This document shows positions 6,553-12,427 of a stretch of 12,427 bases of DNA, in pieces; within the stretch, counting starts at the first letter, position 1, and every line of letters begins with the position of its first letter. A model generated the notes under the pieces. That model saw only the letters and a program-made list of their open reading frames with translations. It was not told where the DNA came from and did not search any database. Made by a program: the position numbers and the translations under genes. This DNA is from an uncultured Acidobacteriaceae bacterium (GTDB taxonomy: Bacteria; Acidobacteriota; Terriglobia; Terriglobales; Acidobacteriaceae), in NCBI GenBank assembly GCA_903842845.1, contig CAIMNN010000400.1, positions 1 to 12,427 of the forward strand, given 5' to 3'.

Positions 6553-8442
6553 ATGTCGAACTTTCTGGACACCATCAATTCTCCCGCCGACCTCAAGCGC
6601 ATGAGCGCGCCGGAAATGGCTGAGTTGGCAGAGGAGATTCGCGAGTTTCTCGTCCAGCAGCTCTCGCGCACCGGCGGCCATCTCGGCCCCAACCTCGGCG
6701 TTGTCGAGCTCACACTCGCTCTTCATACCGTCTTCAATACTCCCAAAGACAAAATTCTCTTCGACGTCAGTCATCAGGCTTACATCCATAAAATTCTCAC
6801 CGGCCGCCGCGAGCGCTTCGGCACCATCCGCACCGAGAACGGTCTCAACGGCTTCATGCTCCGCACTGAAAGCGAACACGACGCCTTCGGCGCAGGTCAC
6901 GCCGGAACCGCGCTCTCAGCCGCGCTCGGGATGGCCGTCGCACGCGATATGGCCGGCACTGATGAAAACGTCATCGCTGTCGCCGGCGACGCAGCCTTCA
7001 CCAACGGCATCACTTTTGAAGCGCTCAACAACATCGCCGAGCAGACCAAGCGCTTCATCATCGTCCTCAATGACAACGAGTGGTCCATCGACCGCAACGT
7101 CGGCGCAATCGCCCGCTACTTCCACCGCGTCGTCGCCAACGAGCATTACAAAAACCTCCACGACTCCGCCGCAAAGATCCTCGCCCGCTTCGCCGGTAAG
7201 ACCGCCGCAAAGGTCGCACGCCGCGCTGAAGAGGCCGCCAAGGGTTTCTTCGTTCCTTCAATGATGTTCGAGGAACTCGGCCTCCATTACTACGGTCCCA
7301 TCGACGGCCACAATCTCCCGCTACTCATTGAGACCTTCAACTTCCTCAAGGCTGAGGACCGCCCCGTCCTGCTGCACATCCTCACCCAAAAAGGTCGCGG
7401 CTACCAGCCCGCACTCGAGAAGCAAAAAAAATTCCACGGCCTTGGCCCCTTCGACCCCGAGACCGGCCAAACTCCAGACGGCATGCCCACCTACGCCGAG
7501 CACTTCGCCACCACGCTCTCCAAGCTCGCCGACACCAACAGCAAGATCGTCGCCATCACGGCCGCCATGCCCAGCGGAACCGGCCTCGACCTCTTCCGCC
7601 CCACGCATCCCGACCGCTACTTTGACGTCGGCATAGCGGAAGAGCATGCCGTTGTCTTCGCCGCCGGAATGGCCACGCAAGGCTTCAAGCCCGTCTGCGC
7701 CATCTACTCAACTTTCCTCCAGCGCGCCATCGACAACATCATCCACGACGTCTGCCTGCAAAAACTCCCCGTCCTCTTCTGCATGGACCGAGCTGGCCTC
7801 TCCGGTGACGATGGCCCAACGCATCACGGCCTCTTTGACATCGGTTATCTCCGCAGCGTCCCTGACATCATTCTCATGTCGCCCAAGGATGAAGACGAAC
7901 TCTCCGACATGATGCTCACCGCCATCGAGCACGACGGCCCCGCCGCCATCCGCTATCCGCGTGGCGCAGTCGCCGGCGTCCCCTGCAAAGCCGCTCCCGT
8001 CAAACTCCCCATCGGCAAAGCGGAAGTCCTCCGCGACGGCTCTGATGTCGCAATCCTCGGCCTCGGACCCATGTCCTTCCTGGCCAGCCAACTCGCTGAT
8101 TCGCTCGAGAAAGACGGCTTCTCCGCCGCCGTAATCAATCCGCGCTTCGTCAAGCCTCTTGACGTTGAAGTCCTCGCACAATACGCCTCGCGCGTCGCCG
8201 CCTTCGTCACAATCGAAGACCACGTCAAAATGGGCGGCTTCGGTTCCGCTGTTCTTGAAGCGCTCGAATCCATCGGCTGCAAAGTTCCTGTTGTCCGCAT
8301 CGGCTGGCCCGACCAGTTCATCGAGCACGGCAAGGTCGATTCACTCCGCGCCAAGCACGGCCTCTCCGTAGCCGAAGCGCGTAATCAGCTCCTGCCCCTG
8401 CTCGCCACGCGGCACAATTCAACCCTGGTAACCCACGCATGA
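6553..8442 (+). CDS. dxs: 1-deoxy-D-xylulose-5-phosphate synthase (variant motifs)
   Basis: Cytosolic TPP enzyme that condenses pyruvate with D-glyceraldehyde 3-phosphate into DXP, the first step of the MEP isoprenoid pathway and a precursor for thiamine and pyridoxal. 629 aa, close to the usual 620-640, with all three domains in order. Visible active-site positions are His43 (GGHLG), His74 (DVSHQAY), His116 (GHAGT), Mg/TPP ligands Asp146 and Asn175 (spaced as in E. coli DXS), His in KKFHG, catalytic Glu363 (IAEEHAV), IYSTFLQRA, Arg in MDRAG, DDGPTH with His424, and IRYPRG (467-471). Two motifs are atypical: GDAAFTNG replaces the common GDGA, and GHAGTA replaces GHSSTS. Chemistry should be retained because the ligands themselves are kept. 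The ATG at 6553 follows AAAGGGA (6542-6548). Its stop overlaps the next gene's ATG by 4 bases, and a hairpin in its leader may control it. Alternative: another transketolase-like enzyme, which I consider unlikely. Confidence 0.93.
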   Translation: MSNFLDTINSPADLKRMSAPEMAELAEEIREFLVQQLSRTGGHLGPNLGVVELTLALHTVFNTPKDKILFDVSHQAYIHKILTGRRERFGTIRTENGLNGFMLRTESEHDAFGAGHAGTALSAALGMAVARDMAGTDENVIAVAGDAAFTNGITFEALNNIAEQTKRFIIVLNDNEWSIDRNVGAIARYFHRVVANEHYKNLHDSAAKILARFAGKTAAKVARRAEEAAKGFFVPSMMFEELGLHYYGPIDGHNLPLLIETFNFLKAEDRPVLLHILTQKGRGYQPALEKQKKFHGLGPFDPETGQTPDGMPTYAEHFATTLSKLADTNSKIVAITAAMPSGTGLDLFRPTHPDRYFDVGIAEEHAVVFAAGMATQGFKPVCAIYSTFLQRAIDNIIHDVCLQKLPVLFCMDRAGLSGDDGPTHHGLFDIGYLRSVPDIILMSPKDEDELSDMMLTAIEHDGPAAIRYPRGAVAGVPCKAAPVKLPIGKAEVLRDGSDVAILGLGPMSFLASQLADSLEKDGFSAAVINPRFVKPLDVEVLAQYASRVAAFVTIEDHVKMGGFGSAVLEALESIGCKVPVVRIGWPDQFIEHGKVDSLRAKHGLSVAEARNQLLPLLATRHNSTLVTHA

Positions 8443-9968
8443 GACAAAGATCATCCATGCGGCAATCTGGGTTGCCGCTTCAGAGCATCGCGCCCTGCTT
8501 GGGCATCCTTGCGCTTCTTCTCTGCGCAGTTGCGGCCGCACCAGCTCATGCGCTCCACGGCAAAAACACTTCCAATCAGGTCAGCAACAATCAGAACAAC
8601 GTCATCGCACTCGTCGGCGGCACCGTCGTCGACCTCAGCGGCTGGGGCCGTTCCGCGCACGACCTTCACGACGCCGTCGTCATCATCCACGAAGGCCGCA
8701 TCATCGAAGTCGGCTCGCGCATCACCACCACCATCCCAAAAAACGCGCACATCATCGACTGCACCGGAAAATACCTCATCCCCGGTTTCATCGACGGCTA
8801 CGCCGGCATGAGCACCCAGGGTCAGGCCAATGCCAATCTATATATGGGCGTCACCACCGTCGTCGCCGCCAGTGACTCACGCCGCGGCCCCGTCTTCACC
8901 GCCGCCAACCCCTCGCCCCACATCTACCTGGTCGACTCCGCCGGTACCACCGACAACTGGAGCCTTCTCGCCCGTCAGCCTGAGTGGCAGACGATGCTCT
9001 ACCGCGGCCAGCGTGCCACCGAGCTGAACACCGACGACACCGCCCGCCAGCTTGAAGCGACTGCAAAGCTCGGCACACGCGTCATCAAGATCGGCAACAA
9101 CATCACCGCCGCCAACACACAGTGGATCATCAACCGCGCACATCAGCAGGGCCTGGTCACTTACGGCGTCTTCATCTCAACGCCCTATCGCGTAGGTATT
9201 GATGCAGGCGTCGACGCTTTGCCCTTCCTCTCCCATTACGAAATTGGCTCCATCCCCGAAGAGCTTCAGCGCCCACTCGTGCAGGATTACGACGGCCCGG
9301 CCGCCGACACCGCCTTTGACTACGCCGAGCGCATTCCTCCCAACGACCGCCGACTCGTCGCCTACGCCAAACTCCTCGGCTCGCATCACGCCGTTCTCAT
9401 GCCGGCCTTCAGCAACTACTATCTGGAACTCCCCGGCCATCGCAATCTCTGGCAGGAGCCTGCTGCACAACTTCTCGACGCCGCACACCTCTCCACTCCG
9501 CCCAACCCCCAGACCGGCGAATTGGACTACCCGCTCTCCCCCTGGACCCACCGCCTGCCGTCCATGGCGCAAAAATATCTCGAGGACAATCTCCGCAAAA
9601 AAGCTGAGGTCACTGCAAGCCACCTCTGGCGCATCAATGAAACCATCTTCCGCGCCGAACCCCATTACCTCACCGCCAGCGGCTCACCCATCGGCGGCAC
9701 CATGCCTGGCATCAGCCTGCACACTGAAATGGAACTCCTCGTCCGCCTCGGCCTCTCTCCGCGCGAGTCCCTCGCCGCCGCAACAAACAATTACTCACTC
9801 GCTTTCAGTTGGAACGAGCTCGGCGCAATCCTCCCCGGCCGACGCGCTGACATCCTCATCCTCGACGCCGACCCCACAGAAAACATCTGGAACGCGCGCC
9901 GCTTCTCAACCCTCATTCTCGACGGCAACGTCATCGAACGCGAATCACTCCTGAAACTCAAACACTAG
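8439..9968 (+). CDS. exported amidohydrolase-fold protein lacking metal ligands (probable pseudoenzyme)
   Basis: 509 aa. Residues 1-38 form a signal peptide (hydrophobic 17-34, AHA before Leu39). The N-terminal small beta-sandwich of the amidohydrolase superfamily is clear (VGGTVVDLSG, then DAVVIIHEGRIIEVG). The start of the barrel (LIPGFIDG) and the C-terminal return (LPGRRADILILDADP) are also clear. The metal-binding positions are mostly gone. The HxH after PGFID is Tyr121-Ala-Gly123. The His expected after AHQQG is absent (TYGVF, 241-245). The His expected in AGVDxxxH is Phe263, although His266 is near. The Asp of the usual TDAG is Ala413 in TASG. Only the bridging-lysine position (Lys217 in VIKI) remains. 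Hydrolase activity by the usual mechanism is therefore unlikely. ATGA overlap with dxs implies coupled translation. A second in-frame ATG at 8457 is possible. The reading frame is intact, so it is not a decaying gene. Function unknown. Confidence 0.82.
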   Translation: MRQRSSMRQSGLPLQSIAPCLGILALLLCAVAAAPAHALHGKNTSNQVSNNQNNVIALVGGTVVDLSGWGRSAHDLHDAVVIIHEGRIIEVGSRITTTIPKNAHIIDCTGKYLIPGFIDGYAGMSTQGQANANLYMGVTTVVAASDSRRGPVFTAANPSPHIYLVDSAGTTDNWSLLARQPEWQTMLYRGQRATELNTDDTARQLEATAKLGTRVIKIGNNITAANTQWIINRAHQQGLVTYGVFISTPYRVGIDAGVDALPFLSHYEIGSIPEELQRPLVQDYDGPAADTAFDYAERIPPNDRRLVAYAKLLGSHHAVLMPAFSNYYLELPGHRNLWQEPAAQLLDAAHLSTPPNPQTGELDYPLSPWTHRLPSMAQKYLEDNLRKKAEVTASHLWRINETIFRAEPHYLTASGSPIGGTMPGISLHTEMELLVRLGLSPRESLAAATNNYSLAFSWNELGAILPGRRADILILDADPTENIWNARRFSTLILDGNVIERESLLKLKH

Positions 9969-9996
9969 ATAGATATTCTGATTCAAAGTAAAAAAT

Positions 9997-10040
9997 GCCG
10001 AAGCAGTTAGGATTTCTCTCCTCCCTGCTTCGGCTTGTTT
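9997..10040. terminator. shared bidirectional terminator
   Basis: GCCGAAGCAG (9997-10006) pairs perfectly with CTGCTTCGGC (10025-10034) across an 18-base loop, between the convergent amidohydrolase-fold and FAS1 genes. On the plus strand the tail is TTGTTT. On the minus strand it is ATTTTTTAC, with six T, so it is the better terminator for the FAS1 gene while also ending the dxs transcript. Confidence 0.8.
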
Positions 10041-10052
10041 CAATTACGTTAC

Positions 10053-10574
10053 TTAGTTGGGCAATAGCACCGAGTCGATCACATGGACAACGCCATTGCT
10101 CGACTTCAGGTCCACAGCTGTCACAGTGGCTGTGCCGCCCTTTTCATCGGTAAGCAGTACCTTGCCGCCCTGCACCGTTGCAGTGATGGTTCCACCCTGC
10201 ACCGTCTTCAGCTCGGCCTTGCCACCGCTCTTCTTGATCAGCGCCACAAGCTCCTTAGAGCTCACGTTGCCGGCCAACACATGATAGGTCAGCACTTTCA
10301 CCAACTGGTCCTTGTTCTCTGGTTTCAACAGCGTATCCACCGTGCCTGCTGGCAGCTTGCTGAAGGCAGAGTTGACCGGAGCGAAGACCGTGAACGGCCC
10401 CGGACCGCTCAGTGTTTCCACCAATCCCGCAGCTTTCACTGCGGCTACAAGGGTTGTATGGTCGGGCGAGCTGACTGCGGTCGCCACAACCGTGTTTTGT
10501 GCATTGGCGATGCCGGCAAAGGCGGCCAAAAGCGGCACTACCACGAACATTGCTATCTTTCCAGTGCGAAACAT
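10053..10574 (-). CDS. exported fasciclin (FAS1) domain protein
   Basis: 173 aa: a signal peptide (1-25, IANA before Gln26) and a single FAS1 domain (about 28-173), the size of MPB70-type secreted fasciclins. The first conserved box is GPGPFTVFAPVNSAFSKLP (57-75), the central box is LTYHVLAG (95-102), and the second conserved box is GVVHVIDSVLLP (161-172). FAS1 domains mediate weak protein-protein or protein-polysaccharide adhesion, so it probably acts in the envelope or outside the cell. The start at 10574 is preferred because a perfect AGGAGG (10585-10590) lies 10 bases upstream and the signal peptide then begins directly. The frame opens back to 10628, but that version would place the ribosome-binding site inside the coding region and add 18 polar residues before the signal peptide. 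It is a single gene, convergent with the dxs unit and divergent from the DUF2127 gene. Confidence 0.9.
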   Translation of the reverse strand: MFRTGKIAMFVVVPLLAAFAGIANAQNTVVATAVSSPDHTTLVAAVKAAGLVETLSGPGPFTVFAPVNSAFSKLPAGTVDTLLKPENKDQLVKVLTYHVLAGNVSSKELVALIKKSGGKAELKTVQGGTITATVQGGKVLLTDEKGGTATVTAVDLKSSNGVVHVIDSVLLPN

Positions 10575-10584
10575 GCGTAAATAA

Positions 10585-10590
10585 CCTCCT
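10585..10590 (-). promoter_or_regulatory. consensus ribosome binding site deciding the FAS1 start
   Basis: AGGAGG on the minus strand, 10 bases before the ATG at 10574. It selects this start over the upstream in-frame ATG at 10628. Confidence 0.8.
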
Positions 10591-10660
10591 GGTTTTTTAC
10601 TACTGCTCATTGGATGCGCTGCCTTCAACTACGCACGCTCCGCAAAATGAACCGTTCCAG

Positions 10661-10688
10661 CCCGGTCAACAAATAACCGGGTAATTTT
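10661..10688 (+). other. small hairpin with T-rich tail in the divergent FAS1/DUF2127 spacer
   Basis: CCCGGT (10661-10666) pairs with ACCGGG (10676-10681) across a 9-base loop, followed by TAATTTTT on the plus strand. It could be a weak terminator facing the DUF2127 gene or an inverted-repeat operator. Nothing else convincing is seen in the 10591-10796 spacer, and I find no strong promoter for either flanking gene. Confidence 0.35.
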
Positions 10689-10796
10689 TCCTGGCTCTGC
10701 ATCAAACCAATTTACGTACCAAAACTGAAGGGAATCGGCTCCGCAGACCTTTCAGCCGAGCGCCAACCTTCAAAATCAATTAATCTTGTATGAGGG

Positions 10797-11300
10797 ATGT
10801 TGAAAGGACAAATGACAGCAAAGAGGGCAGGCAAACGCGGTTCACTGCACCACCACATGGGGCTTCTCTTCATCGCTGGCTATGCCTTCCTCAAGTCGTT
10901 GCTCTTCATCGTCGTCGGCATTGGCGCCATTCACTTCCTGCATAAAGACATCGGCGACCAGCTTCTGGAGTGGGTCCATGAGCTCCGCGTCGACCCCACA
11001 TCTCATCTCATCAACACCCTCGTTGAGCACGCCTCCTCCATCTCCCACACCCAGCTGCGCGACTTCTCCATCGTCGTCTTCATTTACGCCGGACTCAACC
11101 TGCTTGAAGCCATCGGCCTCTATCTCGAAAAGGTCTGGGCAGAGTACCTCACCCTCATCATCACCGGTTCCTTCCTGCCCCTCGAACTCTATGAGCTTGT
11201 CCACAGGCAGACCATCTTCCGCGCCACCCTCCTCGTCGTCAATCTCATAGTCTTTATTTATCTCTTCGCCATCATCGTCGCCCGCAACCGCCACAGATAG
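10797..11300 (+). CDS. DUF2127 family membrane protein
   Basis: Up to 167 aa, an integral inner-membrane protein with about four predicted helices (residues about 22-47, 88-110, 113-135, 143-162). Family signs are GLLFIAGYAFLKSLLFIVVG at the start, a long polar loop (50-85), then IYAGLNLLEAIGLYLEKVWAEYLT and GSFLPLELYELVHR. The family has no established function. The N terminus is uncertain. ATG at 10797 has GAGGG directly against it with no spacing. The ATG at 10812 has AAAGGA 3 bases upstream, also short. A stop at 10791 rules out a longer protein. The choice changes only five residues. It precedes the toxin-antitoxin pair by 73 bases on the same strand without a clear terminator, but a functional link is not implied. 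Confidence 0.83.
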   Translation: MLKGQMTAKRAGKRGSLHHHMGLLFIAGYAFLKSLLFIVVGIGAIHFLHKDIGDQLLEWVHELRVDPTSHLINTLVEHASSISHTQLRDFSIVVFIYAGLNLLEAIGLYLEKVWAEYLTLIITGSFLPLELYELVHRQTIFRATLLVVNLIVFIYLFAIIVARNRHR

Positions 11301-11350
11301 ATAGATTCAGCCTGACAAACTTTCGGGCACTCTGCCACTGCCCTTTGTGG

Positions 11351-11356
11351 CATAAT
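11351..11356 (+). promoter_or_regulatory. possible -10 box for the toxin-antitoxin operon
   Basis: CATAAT lies 17 bases before the antitoxin ATG, matching the -10 consensus at five of six positions. No -35 box is recognisable at normal spacing. The ribosome binding site AGAGG (11363-11367) lies 6 bases from the ATG, so a transcript starting near 11363 would be almost leaderless. A promoter further upstream is equally possible. Confidence 0.25.
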
Positions 11357-11373
11357 GTCCGTAGAGGTTCCGT

Positions 11374-11787
11374 ATGGCCACAAACCCCAGGGTCTACTCC
11401 TTCATCGGCATCAAGCCCATCTCTGAGCTCGAACTCGTTCATCTGACCGAAAAAGGCCTGCCTCTCACGGCCATCGATCGACTGCGCAAGCAAGGCCTCA
11501 CCTTCACTGAGATCTCCGACGTCGTCATCTCTCCCCGCACATTGAAGCATCGCAAGGCGCGTAAGGAATCGCTCTCCAATGTCGAGACTGAGCGCGTGGT
11601 CCGTGTTGCCCGCGTCCTCGAACTCGCCGGGCAGGTCTTCGGCTCCGCCGACAAAGCCATGCTCTGGATGCGAACCGCCGATGACCGCTTGAAAGGCCGC
11701 TCACCCATGCAGATGCTCCTCAACGAGCCCGGCGGAAGATTGGTTGAATCCCTGCTCTGGCAAATTGATGAAGGCGTCTACGCTTGA
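11374..11787 (+). CDS. Xre/MbcA/ParS-type antitoxin (DUF2384 toxin-binding domain)
   Basis: 137 aa, predicted antitoxin that binds and blocks the RES toxin encoded next and represses their shared promoter. Residues about 27-60 form an Xre-like helix-turn-helix (GLPLTAIDRLRKQGLTFTEISDVVISPRT). The C-terminal toxin-binding domain is textbook: LSNVETERVVRVARV (67-81), then AGQVFGSADKAMLWMRTADDRLKGRSPMQML (85-115) and RLVESLLWQIDEGVYA (122-137). Length fits the family. AGAGG 6 bases upstream supports the ATG. The antitoxin-first order and the 4-base overlap with the toxin start are usual for this TA class. Related pairs are MbcTA of Mycobacterium tuberculosis and ParST of Sphingobium. Confidence 0.93.
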   Translation: MATNPRVYSFIGIKPISELELVHLTEKGLPLTAIDRLRKQGLTFTEISDVVISPRTLKHRKARKESLSNVETERVVRVARVLELAGQVFGSADKAMLWMRTADDRLKGRSPMQMLLNEPGGRLVESLLWQIDEGVYA

Positions 11788-12251
11788 CCTCGCTCTGGCG
11801 TATCAGTAATCACAGCGACTTGGTCGGTCTTGGTGGCGAACGGGCCGATGGGCGCTGGCATACCGCCGCTCCCGGCAAACGTATCGTCTACCTCTCTGAA
11901 CATCCGGCCGTCGCTCTCATCGAATCCCTCGCCAACTTAAAAGGCAACCCGGCCCTCATCCCTGATAAATATCAGTTGCTACAAATTGAAGTTCCTGCCG
12001 AACTCTATCGAAAAGTAAAACCACTCCTCGATGACAAAGGCCGCGCACTCACTCAGACTCAATCGCAACAGGCCGGCGACCAGTGGCTCCGCAGCAAAAC
12101 CTCGGCCCTGGTCGCTGTCCCCTCTGCCCCTTCGCCTCACTCAACCAACATCCTGCTCAACCCGCTCCATCCCGACGCCGCTAAACTGCACATCACTGGC
12201 TCTGAACGCCTCCAATACGACAAGCGCCTCTTCCACCGCCCTAAGCCCTAA
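11784..12251 (+). CDS. RES-domain toxin
   Basis: 155 aa, a RES-family toxin. Known members either degrade NAD+ (MbcT, Xre-RES pairs) or ADP-ribosylate a nucleotide-synthesis enzyme (ParT), acting in the cytoplasm. The conserved positions are present: Arg6 (LWR), GRWH (23-26), YLSEHP with Tyr36, Glu47 in VALIES, then GDQWL (98-102), Ser114 in VAVPSA and NILLNPLHPD (122-131). The toxin therefore looks intact and is presumably held inactive by the upstream antitoxin. The start is TTG at 11784-11786, sharing four bases (TTGA) with the antitoxin stop, with GAAGG (11770-11774) 9 bases upstream. No early ATG exists in this frame, so a weak, coupled start probably keeps toxin below antitoxin. No clear terminator follows. 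Confidence 0.92.
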   Translation: MTSLWRISNHSDLVGLGGERADGRWHTAAPGKRIVYLSEHPAVALIESLANLKGNPALIPDKYQLLQIEVPAELYRKVKPLLDDKGRALTQTQSQQAGDQWLRSKTSALVAVPSAPSPHSTNILLNPLHPDAAKLHITGSERLQYDKRLFHRPKP

Positions 12252-12427
12252 GCCACTCATCTTCGCCTTTCATTCCCCTATACACCAGAACACCTCTCCG
12301 TGCACGCGAACTTCGCTACCTGGGAACCAAACTAAGCAACAGTCTCTAAATATTGTGGTATTGTCTGGTTTTTCTACCTATATCTTGTGGTTCTACCCAG
12401 TATCCCCGCCGCCCCAACGCCCAGATC
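12252..12427. other. gene-free tail with short repeated motifs
   Basis: No open frame with a ribosome binding site and no stable RNA is seen. The T-rich part near 12345-12400 repeats TTGTGGT (12353-12359 and 12385-12391) and a TTCTACC motif (12372-12378 and 12391-12397) on the same strand. This may be the control region of a gene beyond the window. Confidence 0.4.

Noticed and set aside
7708..8328. 206-aa minus-strand open frame inside dxs
   Set aside because: Very acidic and Gly-rich, lies entirely antisense to conserved DXS motifs, and has no family signature.
9199..9954. 251-aa plus-strand frame inside the amidohydrolase-fold gene
   Set aside because: Ser/Pro/Thr-rich composition is typical of a +1 frame of C-rich codons. 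The overlapping frame has clear domain structure.
10575..10628. Upstream start extending the FAS1 protein by 18 residues
   Set aside because: It would include the AGGAGG site in the coding region and place a polar stretch before the signal peptide. The ATG at 10574 has the proper site and spacing.
1..12427. CRISPR arrays, tRNAs, rRNAs, insertion sequences, phage genes
   Set aside because: Looked for on both strands. No regular repeat-spacer pattern, cloverleaf, terminal inverted repeats, transposase or integrase motif was seen.

Overview
This window looks like chromosomal DNA from a soil-type acidobacterium (Acidobacteriota, Terriglobia-like). That placement is an inference. It rests on the moderately high G+C content, the abundance of exported proteins with carboxypeptidase-regulatory-like beta-sandwich domains, a DUF2127 membrane protein, a FAS1 protein, and a variant DXS. 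No rRNA or other phylogenetic marker is present. I see no insertion sequence, prophage, integrase, CRISPR array or tRNA.

Layout. (1) Positions 174-1448 (+) encode a GDSL/SGNH hydrolase lipoprotein, ended by a strong hairpin terminator that probably serves both strands. (2) Positions 1545-6365 hold a minus-strand block of exported proteins. In transcription order these are a DUF4440/SnoaL-like protein (6365-5796), a 604-aa and a 541-aa carboxypeptidase-regulatory-like protein overlapping by 4 bp (5687-3873 and 3876-2251), and a small outer-membrane beta-barrel protein (2144-1545). All have signal peptides. (3) A divergent intergenic region (6366-6552) carries a candidate extended -10 promoter and, between it and dxs, a terminator-like hairpin with six T. 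(4) A plus-strand pair follows: dxs (6553-8442), overlapping by ATGA with an exported amidohydrolase-fold protein (8439-9968) that has lost nearly all of its metal ligands. A hairpin shared with the next convergent gene ends this unit. (5) Positions 10053-10574 (-) encode an exported FAS1 (fasciclin) protein. (6) Positions 10797-11300 (+) encode a DUF2127 membrane protein. (7) Positions 11374-12251 (+) encode a type II toxin-antitoxin pair: an Xre/MbcA/ParS-type antitoxin and a RES-domain toxin that starts on TTG within the antitoxin stop. The last 176 bases show no gene.

How the genes relate. The minus-strand block is a set of cell-envelope or extracellular proteins of unknown target. dxs feeds the MEP isoprenoid pathway, and the coupled pseudo-amidohydrolase has no obvious place in it. 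The TA pair is self-contained. The points most worth a second look are the pseudoenzyme coupled to dxs and the terminator-like hairpin in the dxs leader. The rest is typical acidobacterial gene content.
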